A DNA stretch of 13,920 nucleotides from Candidatus Komeilibacteria bacterium RIFCSPLOWO2_02_FULL_48_11 (GCA_001818435.1 MHKO01000044.1:21128-35047), one strand, 5' to 3'; shown: positions 6,677-12,263, numbered from the stretch's first letter. The notes: generated by a model from the letters alone, not told the origin. Numbers and translations: made by a program.

Positions 6677-6757
6677 ATGAAATACACCTACGCCACCCGC
6701 ACTGATATGATGATGGAAATGACCTCGTTGCGAAGGTTTGTTTTGACTTGCCCATAA
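6677..6757 (+). CDS. Possible 26-residue leader peptide
   Basis: A frame begins at an ATG 15 bases after the predicted transcription start and ends with TAA before the terminator at 6780. The product starts MKYTYATRTDMMMEMTSLRR: 5 Met in 26 residues, four of them within DMMMEM. A Met-rich peptide ahead of a SAM-related gene would suit attenuation. There is no Shine-Dalgarno, and the frame overlaps the nested stems, so it may be fortuitous. Confidence 0.22.
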   Translation: MKYTYATRTDMMMEMTSLRRFVLTCP

Positions 6758-6779
6758 TACTCATTTCCCGATTTTCAAG

Positions 6780-6821
6780 CAAACAAAAGAGCCTTCGCAA
6801 TCGCGAGGGCCTTTTTGTTTG
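6780..6821 (+). terminator. Bidirectional intrinsic terminator (copy 2)
   Basis: The core stem GCCTTCGC/GCGAGGGC (6791-6798, 6803-6810; loop AATC) is extended by CAAACAAAA (6780-6788) pairing with TTTTTGTTTG (6812-6821). The U-run makes it an effective terminator for the plus strand; the A-run gives it the same property in reverse. It separates the 6627 promoter from the gene at 6890. Confidence 0.75.
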
Positions 6822-6836
6822 ATCTTTTTATCCGTT

Positions 6837-6883
6837 CTCCAGAAAATCTGGAGGCAAACTTCACGCTACGCGAGTAAAGGAGG
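6837..6883 (+). promoter_or_regulatory. Leader hairpin and strong ribosome binding site that sets the 6890 start
   Basis: A perfect hairpin CTCCAGA-AAA-TCTGGAG (6837-6853) precedes the Shine-Dalgarno AAAGGAGG (6876-6883). The ATG at 6884 touches the Shine-Dalgarno, while ATG 6890 has a 6-base spacer, so 6890 is the likely start. The CTCC at 6837-6840 could also pair with GGAG of the Shine-Dalgarno, giving a possible switch. Confidence 0.6.
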
Positions 6884-6889
6884 ATGGCC

Positions 6890-7732
6890 ATGAAGAAAAA
6901 CGTCCATGTAATCATTGTCACCGACTGCGGCGGCTCGGACCAAGGACGGTATGAGATTGCCGCGGCGCGCTGTTTTTTCCCGCACAATATGCACCTCACT
7001 TTCTTTGCCACGGAGAGCATGAACACGCTGCACTGCGGCTTCACGGCGGCGGCGCACGCGCTTTCCACGATTGATTTTTTCGGACCTTTGCAGGCCGGAG
7101 AACAAGTAGGCCTTCTTGTTAACGCGGCGCCTCGCCACGGGAAAGAGAATGGTCGCGCTTTGCGCGGCGAAGGCCGCAAGCCCGAGGGGGAAGAAATCTA
7201 CGCCCTGCGTCTGCAGAGCGGTGTGTGGGTGGTGGGGCCGAACGCTGGCTACAACTTTTTCTTCCTTCAGGGCCAGATAGCCGAATCGTTTCTGGTGACT
7301 GATACTTCGGGACGATACACCCCTTTCCGTTCCATGGAAGTCATGGTGCCGGCATTAGCCAAGGTTCTTGGCGTTCGGGAGAATCCGCACTTGCGGGTCG
7401 AGCCCAAAGAATTGTCAATCGTCTCGGCCGAGATCGGGGTGTTTGTGGCTGATTGGGACAGCCACGGCAACATTTATCTGGTTTCGACCTGTCCAGACCA
7501 AAGTTGGATACCGGCCCTGGGCGAAAACTGCGCTTTTCGTATCGGCACCAAGATTGCTCGCTTGCGTCATGTTGACGGTATTTTCGCCGGCGACACCGGT
7601 GAACAAACGCTGACTGTTGGCAGTTTGAAACTCATCGGCCAACCTGTTCACTACATTGTTTTGGTTGGCGGAAACGTTCACTCCACGCTCGGAAGCCCTT
7701 TGGTTGGTACAAGGGTGGAGATTGAGGAGTAG
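6890..7732 (+). CDS. SAM hydrolase / SAM hydroxide adenosyltransferase-like protein (DUF62 family), divergent
   Basis: A 280-residue soluble protein. The layout follows the DUF62/chlorinase-fluorinase family: the N-terminal strand with TDCGGSDQGRYEIAAA (family TDFGxxDxYVGxMKG), the helix equivalent FTAAAHALSTIDFFGPLQAG, VGLLVNAAPRHGKENGR at the place of VxxxVVDPGVGT, then VWVVGPNAGYNFF (family FVxPDNGL), and from about residue 170 a C-terminal beta-barrel domain. Known members use water or halide to cleave S-adenosylmethionine to adenosine (or halo-adenosine) and methionine. Here DPGVG is replaced by APRHG, so activity or substrate may differ. A strong Shine-Dalgarno precedes ATG 6890 and a terminator follows, so it looks monocistronic. 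Codon use is richer in GCG/CGC-free stretches than mnmA, but not decisively foreign. Confidence 0.6.
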   Translation: MKKNVHVIIVTDCGGSDQGRYEIAAARCFFPHNMHLTFFATESMNTLHCGFTAAAHALSTIDFFGPLQAGEQVGLLVNAAPRHGKENGRALRGEGRKPEGEEIYALRLQSGVWVVGPNAGYNFFFLQGQIAESFLVTDTSGRYTPFRSMEVMVPALAKVLGVRENPHLRVEPKELSIVSAEIGVFVADWDSHGNIYLVSTCPDQSWIPALGENCAFRIGTKIARLRHVDGIFAGDTGEQTLTVGSLKLIGQPVHYIVLVGGNVHSTLGSPLVGTRVEIEE

Positions 7733-7738
7733 CTAGGC

Positions 7739-7793
7739 AACGTGAGAGTTCGGACTTCGCACTAAGCGGGGTTCGGCTCTCACGTTCTTTTTT
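7739..7793 (+). terminator. Strong intrinsic terminator after the SAM hydrolase-like gene
   Basis: Ten-base arms AACGTGAGAG (7739-7748) and CTCTCACGTT (7777-7786) close a stem with inner GC pairing (TTCGC/GCGGG region), followed by C and T6 (7788-7793). It lies 6 bases after the stop codon. Confidence 0.8.
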
Positions 7794-7821
7794 GGACTTG
7801 TTTAGCGCCAGTGTTTATGCT
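7792..7821 (+). promoter_or_regulatory. Possible mnmA promoter
   Basis: TTGGAC (7792-7797), an 18-base spacer and TATGCT (7816-7821) make a moderate match. The predicted start near 7828 would leave only about 5 bases before the ATG at 7833. The -35 overlaps the end of the preceding terminator T-run. Confidence 0.35.
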
Positions 7822-7832
7822 TAAATCGTCGT

Positions 7833-8987
7833 ATGCCCAATGTCAAAAGTACAACTATCGCGGTGGCTTTGTCAGGCGGAGTAGATTCGGCTGTGGCCGC
7901 GGCTTTGCTCAAAAAACAGGGTTGCAAAGTCGCGGGTTTTTTTATGAAAAACTGGTCCGATAAATTCGGGCTCAAAGAAGCGGATTGTCCATGGCATCAA
8001 GACAGGCAAGACGCTATGGCCGTGGCCGCGAAACTGGACATTCCGTTCCACACTTTGGATTTTGAAAAAGAGTATAAGAGTCAGGTGCTGGATTATTTTT
8101 TCAGCGAATACAAGGCTGGCCGCACCCCGAACCCGGACGTGTTCTGCAACAGCCAGATAAAGTTTGGCGTGTTTTTAGATAAAGCCATGGCCTTAGGTGC
8201 AGACTTTATTGCCACGGGACACTATGCGCGTCTTTCACGCGTCATTCTGAGCGAAGCGAAGAATCTCATGGATAAACGCTGGGATCCTTCTCCGCCCAGG
8301 GCGGATCAGGATGACGGTGAATTTAGATTACTTAAAGCCAAAGACCAGAACAAAGATCAAACTTATTTTCTCTATCGTCTAAATCAACAGCAACTCTCTA
8401 AAACAATTTTCCCCATCGGCGAACACACTAAGCCTGAAGTGAGAAAACTGGCCAAGAAATTCGGTTTGCCCAATCACGATAAGCCAGACAGCCAGGGCGT
8501 GTGTTTTGTCGGGCATTTGGATTTGAGAAAATTTTTATCCCAGAAAATAAAAGACAAACCCGGCAAGATTGTCACCACCGAGGGCAAGGTGGTGGGGGAG
8601 CACCAGGGACTTTTTTGTTATACCATTGGCCAGAGGAAAGGAATTGAGATTGGCGGCATCGGCCCGTTTTACGTGGTGGAAAAGGATTTAAAAAATAATT
8701 TATTGGTTGTGACGAATAATCGGCGCGATGAACGTCTTTATAAAACCATGATTGAATTCAATGAAACGAATTGGGTTAATCCATTTCTTGTAGAGACGCC
8801 CCGCGGGGCGTCTCGGAATTATACGGGTAGAATCCGTTATCGCGAACCATTGGTAAATTGCAAAATAGAAAAGATGGATTCTATCTATCGCGCCACGTTT
8901 GCCAAACCGGTCTGGGCCGCGGCAGGCGGGCAGTCAGTGGTGTTTTATGATGGCGAGGTATGTTTGGGAGGGGGCGTGATTATTTAG
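7833..8987 (+). CDS. mnmA: tRNA-specific 2-thiouridylase MnmA with two repeat-derived inserts
   Basis: A 384-residue enzyme that thiolates U34 of tRNA Glu, Gln and Lys, using ATP and sulfur from a relay. The PP-loop is ALSGGVDSAVAA (from residue 12); the catalytic pair is Cys105 (NPDVFCNSQIKFG) and Cys224 (DSQGVCFVGH), with TGHYAR, KAKDQNKDQTYFL and YTIGQRKG also present. In E. coli the two Cys residues are about 97 apart; here they are 119 apart, owing to a 25-residue insert (137-161) encoded by the 8241-8315 repeat. A second palindrome encodes about residues 320-328, between the central and C-terminal beta domains. The C terminus is complete. Both inserts keep the frame and sit in expected surface loops, so the enzyme is probably active. 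The stop directly abuts the repeat at 8988. Confidence 0.95.
   Translation: MPNVKSTTIAVALSGGVDSAVAAALLKKQGCKVAGFFMKNWSDKFGLKEADCPWHQDRQDAMAVAAKLDIPFHTLDFEKEYKSQVLDYFFSEYKAGRTPNPDVFCNSQIKFGVFLDKAMALGADFIATGHYARLSRVILSEAKNLMDKRWDPSPPRADQDDGEFRLLKAKDQNKDQTYFLYRLNQQQLSKTIFPIGEHTKPEVRKLAKKFGLPNHDKPDSQGVCFVGHLDLRKFLSQKIKDKPGKIVTTEGKVVGEHQGLFCYTIGQRKGIEIGGIGPFYVVEKDLKNNLLVVTNNRRDERLYKTMIEFNETNWVNPFLVETPRGASRNYTGRIRYREPLVNCKIEKMDSIYRATFAKPVWAAAGGQSVVFYDGEVCLGGGVII
8241..8315. repeat. In-frame 75-bp GTCAT-ended repeat inside mnmA
   Basis: The ends are GTCATTCTGA and, on the other strand, GTCATCCTGA, giving terminal inverted repeats. The length is 75 bases, exactly 25 codons, read as VILSEAKNLMDKRW... 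in the mnmA frame. An inner hairpin CCGCCC/GGGCGG is at 8292-8304. Its left 29 bases equal those of 4262-4290. The peptide VILSEAKNL is known to me as a recurrent translation product of this dispersed repeat in many bacteria. Confidence 0.85.
8793..8814. repeat. 22-bp perfect palindrome inside mnmA
   Basis: GAGACGC, an 8-base self-complementary core CCCGCGGG, and GCGTCTC form a perfect palindrome preceded by TTGTA. It is read as ETPRGAS (residues 321-327). The outer seven bases and phase equal those of the palindrome in alaS (10932-10953), while the core differs. Confidence 0.85.
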
Positions 8988-9209
8988 TGTCATCCCGAGG
9001 CGTTCAAGGATGTGCGCTATAAGCAATGAATGCGGGAAACATAGCAATATGATTCACAGCGATAGACGAGGCACGCCGAGAGGATCCCCTGTTAATCGCG
9101 ATTACCAGGGGATCCTCTCGCCCCGCGACATTGCGATTCGTTGATTTTTTTTAATCCATCTTCCGCATCCGTGGTTAATGGCGTTTCGCTTTAGGGGCTC
9201 GGGATGACA
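8988..9209. repeat. Large palindromic element, copy B (222 bp, MITE-like)
   Basis: It starts TGTCATCCCGAG directly after the mnmA stop codon and ends CTCGGGATGACA, a perfect 12-bp terminal inverted repeat. The centre (9077-9120) is a 44-nt palindrome: 15-bp arms CGAGAGGATCCCCTG and CAGGGGATCCTCTCG, one T/C mismatch, then the self-complementary TAATCGCGATTA. The reverse complement aligns over its whole length with 5073-5295. The last bases give a spurious ATG (9204) in frame with alaS. No transposase is in the window, so any movement would need an enzyme elsewhere. Confidence 0.9.
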
Positions 9210-9254
9210 GTGCGGACGCTTGCCCTATGGTGCTTTTTTGGCTATTATCTAATT

Positions 9255-11096
9255 ATGATTACTGCCCAAGAACTACGGCAAAAATACTTTGAGTTTTTTC
9301 AATCAAAGGGCCACGCGGTCATTCCCTCGGCTTCTTTAGTTCCGGAAAACGACCCCACGGTTTTATTCACCACCGCCGGCATGCACCCCTTGGTGCCGTA
9401 TCTTTTGGGTGCCAAGCACCATGGGGGCAAACGCGTCGTCAGTGTGCAGAAATGCGTCCGCACTGATGATATTGAAGAAGTGGGTGATGCTGTCCACCAC
9501 ACGTTTTTTGAGATGCTGGGCAACTGGTCATTCGGCGATTATTTTAAAAAAGAAGCCATTGAATGGAGCTGGGAGTTTTTGACTGATAAAAAATGGTTGG
9601 GCATTAAAAAGAACCATTTGGCCATTTCTATATTCGCTGGCGACAAAGACGCGCCGCTTGATAACGACTCAAAAAAGATTTGGCTCTCATTGGGCGTGCT
9701 CGAAGAGCGCATCGCGGCTCTGCCCAAGAAAAACAATTGGTGGGGCCCGGCTGGTCAGTCTGGCCCGTGCGGTCCGGATACGGAAATGTTTTACTGGTCC
9801 GGCGAAGGGGCAGCACCGGAAAGATTTGACCCGGATGATGCGCGCTGGGTGGAAATCTGGAATGATGTGTTTATGCAGTACAACAAAAAAGCAGATGGAA
9901 CTTTTGAGCCGCTTCAGCAGAAAAATGTTGATACTGGCATGGGCCTGGAGCGCACTTTAGCAGTCTTAAATGGTTATGACGACAACTATCGCACCGAACT
10001 CTTTTGGCCGATTATAGAAAAGATTAAGGATGCCTCAGGTAAAAAGTACGCTGAATACGCTAAAGAGATGCGGATAATTGCCGACCATGTTCGCGCGGCT
10101 GTTTTCCTTGCGGCTGACGGAGTAATATCGTCTAATGTGGAGCGAGGGTACATATTGAGACGGCTGTTACGGCGCACCATACGATATGGCAACATGTTAG
10201 GCATCAAGGGTAATTTTACGGCCGACCTGGGTAGTGAAGTTATTTTTATGGAAACCTACGGAGAAATTTACAAAGAGATAAAAGAAAAGAGACAATTTAT
10301 TAAAGAACAGTTTGAACAAGAAGAAGCAAGGTTTAGTAATACGCTTGAGAGGGGATTAAAAGAATTTGATGAAAAACTGCAAGATAAGATATATGAACAT
10401 CCCGGCCTTTTAGGAAAAGTAATATTCGACTCTTTTTCAACGTATGGTTTTCCTCCTGAATTATCGTTTGAGGAGATTGAAAAGAGAGGTATTAGTCTGG
10501 GTACTTCAGAAAAAGAAGAGGCGCAAAAAATATACCAACACGAATTTAAAAAACACCAGGAACTTTCGCGCACCGCCGCGGCTGGCAGATTCAAAGGCGG
10601 GTTGGCGGATAATTCCGAGATGACCACCAAATACCACACTGCCACGCATCTTTTGCACGCGGCTCTGCGTCAAGTTTTAGGCAAGCACGTGGAACAGCGG
10701 GGGAGTAATATCACAGCCGAGAGGTTGAGGTTTGATTTTTCCCATCCCCAAAAAATGACGCCAGATGAAATTAAGCAGGTTGAAGATTGGGTCAACGATA
10801 CCATCCAAAAAGATTATCCCGTGAGTTGCCAAGAAATGACGGTTGAAGAAGCCAAAAAAGCTGGAGCCATTGGCTTATTTGGCGAAAGATACGGCGAAAA
10901 GGTAAAGGTCTATACCATTGGCAATCCTGTAGAGACGCAGCATGCTGCGTCTCCTAAAAACCAAGGGATGATTGTAAGCCGCGAAATCTGCGGCGGCCCG
11001 CACGTGGAGCGCACCGGCATATTAGGCAAGTTCAAGATTCAAAAAGAAGAAGCATCATCAAGCGGAGTGCGGCGCATTAAAGCGATTTTGGAATAA
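9255..11096 (+). CDS. alaS: Alanyl-tRNA synthetase, short form without C-Ala domain
   Basis: A 613-residue class II synthetase charging tRNA-Ala. The catalytic domain is complete: LFTTAGMHPLVPYLLG, RTDDIEEVGDAVHHTFFEML (motif 2 region) and DTGMGLERTLAVLNG (motif 3). The editing domain carries the zinc set HTATH (His461, His465) and CGGPH (Cys579, His583), which removes mischarged Ser or Gly. The protein ends at SSSGVRRIKAILE, the end of the editing domain; the DHHA1/C-Ala domain of about 170-250 residues in usual 850-880-residue enzymes is absent. The linker between catalytic and editing parts (about residues 330-435) is unusually charged and helical. A palindrome-encoded insert (from residue 560) lies 13 residues before Cys579. 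ATG 9255 fits family N termini (ITAQELRQKYFEFF); ATG 9204 lies in a repeat and adds an atypical hydrophobic stretch. Confidence 0.93.
   Translation: MITAQELRQKYFEFFQSKGHAVIPSASLVPENDPTVLFTTAGMHPLVPYLLGAKHHGGKRVVSVQKCVRTDDIEEVGDAVHHTFFEMLGNWSFGDYFKKEAIEWSWEFLTDKKWLGIKKNHLAISIFAGDKDAPLDNDSKKIWLSLGVLEERIAALPKKNNWWGPAGQSGPCGPDTEMFYWSGEGAAPERFDPDDARWVEIWNDVFMQYNKKADGTFEPLQQKNVDTGMGLERTLAVLNGYDDNYRTELFWPIIEKIKDASGKKYAEYAKEMRIIADHVRAAVFLAADGVISSNVERGYILRRLLRRTIRYGNMLGIKGNFTADLGSEVIFMETYGEIYKEIKEKRQFIKEQFEQEEARFSNTLERGLKEFDEKLQDKIYEHPGLLGKVIFDSFSTYGFPPELSFEEIEKRGISLGTSEKEEAQKIYQHEFKKHQELSRTAAAGRFKGGLADNSEMTTKYHTATHLLHAALRQVLGKHVEQRGSNITAERLRFDFSHPQKMTPDEIKQVEDWVNDTIQKDYPVSCQEMTVEEAKKAGAIGLFGERYGEKVKVYTIGNPVETQHAASPKNQGMIVSREICGGPHVERTGILGKFKIQKEEASSSGVRRIKAILE
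10932..10953. repeat. 22-bp perfect palindrome inside alaS
   Basis: GAGACGC, the self-complementary core AGCATGCT, and GCGTCTC form a perfect palindrome preceded by CTGTA. It is read as ETQHAAS (residues 560-566), in the same phase as its counterpart in mnmA (8793-8814). Confidence 0.85.
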
Positions 11097-11146
11097 AAAA
11101 CAGGCCAGCGCGCAGATTGAAATGAGTAATCCGCGAACTGGCCTTG
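11095..11146 (-). terminator. Terminator of the minus-strand cassette
   Basis: Read on the minus strand: AAGGCCAG, CGCG, a 19-nt loop, CGCG, CTGGCCTG, then T6. It lies 46 bases after the stop of the gene at 11193-11723 and its T-run touches the alaS stop codon, so the two genes converge on it. In the plus direction there is no T-run after the stem. Confidence 0.7.
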
Positions 11147-11192
11147 TGAAGCCCAGGCCGGGGACAGCCGGGGCGGGGAGAAAGGATGGAGG

Positions 11193-11723
11193 TTAGGTGT
11201 GGTGTATGTCCGGATCGCACCCCTCAAAACGCCGGGTGCGGCGGCACGCCTGGTACGGATCCATATTCAGACCCATACCCCACTCGATTTCCTCGGCAAG
11301 CGGGTCATCTGGATCAATATTCTCTAGTTGACCGTTACTTTCATCAGCTTGGAGGGCACACGAGGGAAACATGATCGCACATGGAATGTGCGGTGGCAGA
11401 TTTTGGTGGGGGTCAGACATGAGTTTCAATCCTGTTGTATCTACTGATTCGCAATCAGGATTGAATTTCCATATCCTGCCCTTGGCCGTTTCCTCTGTGT
11501 GAGGAAGTTCCTCTTTGTCTTCCTCATCGGGAATGACGAACTGGCCGATTGGGTCTGTCCCAAAGTCAGTATCAGGAACAGGCTCCAATTCCTCGGCGTG
11601 TTTGCCATTGCGCCGTAGGGTTTTGATGCCTCCGTCAACTTCAGCATCGGACGGAAGGCCGTTGATCGCGAAGATTGCATCGGCCAAGGTTCGTATCTGC
11701 TGTGGAGATAACCTCTTTTGCAT
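11193..11723 (-). CDS. Hypothetical acidic protein, second gene of the minus-strand cassette
   Basis: A 176-residue soluble protein, strongly acidic, without signal peptide or membrane helix. The start begins MQKRLSPQQIRTLADAIFAI, probably a helical domain; the middle is rich in Asp/Glu/Pro (IPDEEDKEELPHTEETAKGR) and probably disordered; the C-terminal half has several Cys and His residues (PHIPCAIMFPSCALQ, YQACRRTRRFEGCDPDIHH), which might bind metal. I recognise no family. ATG 11723 is chosen because GAGGAG (11735-11730) precedes it by 6 bases; a GTG at 11747 would add 8 residues. The frame stays open upstream of that GTG, overlapping the gap to the gene at 11843. It follows the 11843-12169 gene after 119 bases, in the same direction. 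Confidence 0.55.
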   Translation of the reverse strand: MQKRLSPQQIRTLADAIFAINGLPSDAEVDGGIKTLRRNGKHAEELEPVPDTDFGTDPIGQFVIPDEEDKEELPHTEETAKGRIWKFNPDCESVDTTGLKLMSDPHQNLPPHIPCAIMFPSCALQADESNGQLENIDPDDPLAEEIEWGMGLNMDPYQACRRTRRFEGCDPDIHHT

Positions 11724-11790
11724 TTCTAACTCCTCATCTTTAGCCACATCGGTGGAGGGGGACTCCGGTGACGCGACAGGTGGTTTGACA

Positions 11791-11810
11791 GCAGTCTTGA
11801 AGGAGACTGC
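11791..11810. other. Perfect hairpin between the two cassette genes
   Basis: Seven-base arms GCAGTCT and AGACTGC enclose TGAAGG. No T-run follows on either strand, so it is not a standard terminator; it could be an mRNA processing or stability element between the two minus-strand genes. Confidence 0.35.
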
Positions 11811-11842
11811 CGCGAGGTAAGATAGAGAAGTAGTGGGGAGAT

Positions 11843-12169
11843 CTACTCCTCGTCCGGATAAGTCGCCATTGCCCGTTCGAATTCTTTAGAATCAAGAATC
11901 CGGTAGATGCGGACAATGGCTCTGGCGGTATCTCGAGCAATCGGCGCAAGCTGTTTTTCAACCAGTTCAATGAGCCGGTTGTTAGACAGGCGCGCAAACG
12001 GTCGCCCGAGTTTTTTCTGTCTTTTTAACCACCTCCTGTTCTTTGGGCTATTGCGAAACGCAAAGCCATTCTCAATCATAATCTGAATGGCCTTGGCGTT
12101 TGGTTTATAAAAAAATTCTTCCGCCACCACACATTCCTCCACACCCACATCTGGGCATAGGGTTATCAT
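11843..12169 (-). CDS. Hypothetical basic helical protein, first gene of the minus-strand cassette
   Basis: A 108-residue soluble protein. The N-terminal part (MITLCPDVGVEECVVAEEFF) has two Cys residues; the middle is basic (NSPKNRRWLKRQKKLGRPF), and the rest forms predicted amphipathic helices (RLIELVEKQLAPIARDTARA, RIYRILDSKEFERAMATYP). The basic patch would suit nucleic-acid binding, but no HTH or other family signature is clear. It has a strong Shine-Dalgarno GGAGGT (12180-12175) five bases before the ATG and a near-consensus promoter at 12219-12247 with an overlapping inverted repeat, so it is a well-expressed and possibly autoregulated gene. It could be a small regulator of the cassette; that is inference only. 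Confidence 0.6.
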   Translation of the reverse strand: MITLCPDVGVEECVVAEEFFYKPNAKAIQIMIENGFAFRNSPKNRRWLKRQKKLGRPFARLSNNRLIELVEKQLAPIARDTARAIVRIYRILDSKEFERAMATYPDEE

Positions 12170-12218
12170 TTGCCACCTCCATTTTCGGGTGGATTGTAAA
12201 TGGACAATGAAAGAGAAA

Positions 12219-12253
12219 ATTGTACACTATTTTGACTTTTTTGTCAAATAGCG
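12219..12253 (-). promoter_or_regulatory. Cassette promoter with overlapping inverted repeat
   Basis: On the minus strand, TTGACA (12247-12242), 17 bases and TACAAT (12224-12219). The -35 is part of the inverted repeat TTGAC-AAAAAA-GTCAA, whose arms extend to CTATTTGAC/GTCAAAATAG with one bulged base (about 12228-12251). The position is suitable for a repressor operator. Transcription would start near 12212. Confidence 0.65.
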
Positions 12254-12263
12254 CAATCTTTTC

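Larger units (their letters stand above)
6662..6821 (+). ncRNA. Candidate structured RNA / riboswitch-like leader
   Basis: From the predicted start (about 6662) the RNA can form a perfect 9-bp stem AAGTCAAAA/TTTTGACTT (6666-6674 with 6741-6749). It encloses a second stem ACCTACGC/GCGAAGGT (6686-6693 with 6730-6737, one A/A mismatch) and a 36-nt loop. A strong intrinsic terminator follows (6780-6821). A closed aptamer-like domain, then a terminator, then a gene with a strong ribosome binding site is the order seen in transcription-attenuating riboswitches; the downstream gene appears to act on S-adenosylmethionine. I do not recognise it as a known SAM riboswitch class. It could instead be a small independent RNA or a short mRNA for the 26-codon frame at 6677. 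Confidence 0.4.

Noticed and set aside
6122..6821. Integron attC-like sites at the duplicated hairpins
   Set aside because: Outer arms do not fit RYYYAAC/GTTRRRY, there are no extrahelical-base patterns, and the T-runs fit terminators better.
9204..9254. N-terminal extension of AlaRS with a hydrophobic stretch (ALWCFFGYYLI)
   Set aside because: It begins in the end of the 8988-9209 repeat and precedes a standard AlaRS N terminus; a membrane-bound AlaRS is not supported.
11740..11997. 85-codon minus-strand frame between the two cassette genes
   Set aside because: It overlaps the end of the 108-residue gene out of frame, has no Shine-Dalgarno and shows no domain-like sequence.
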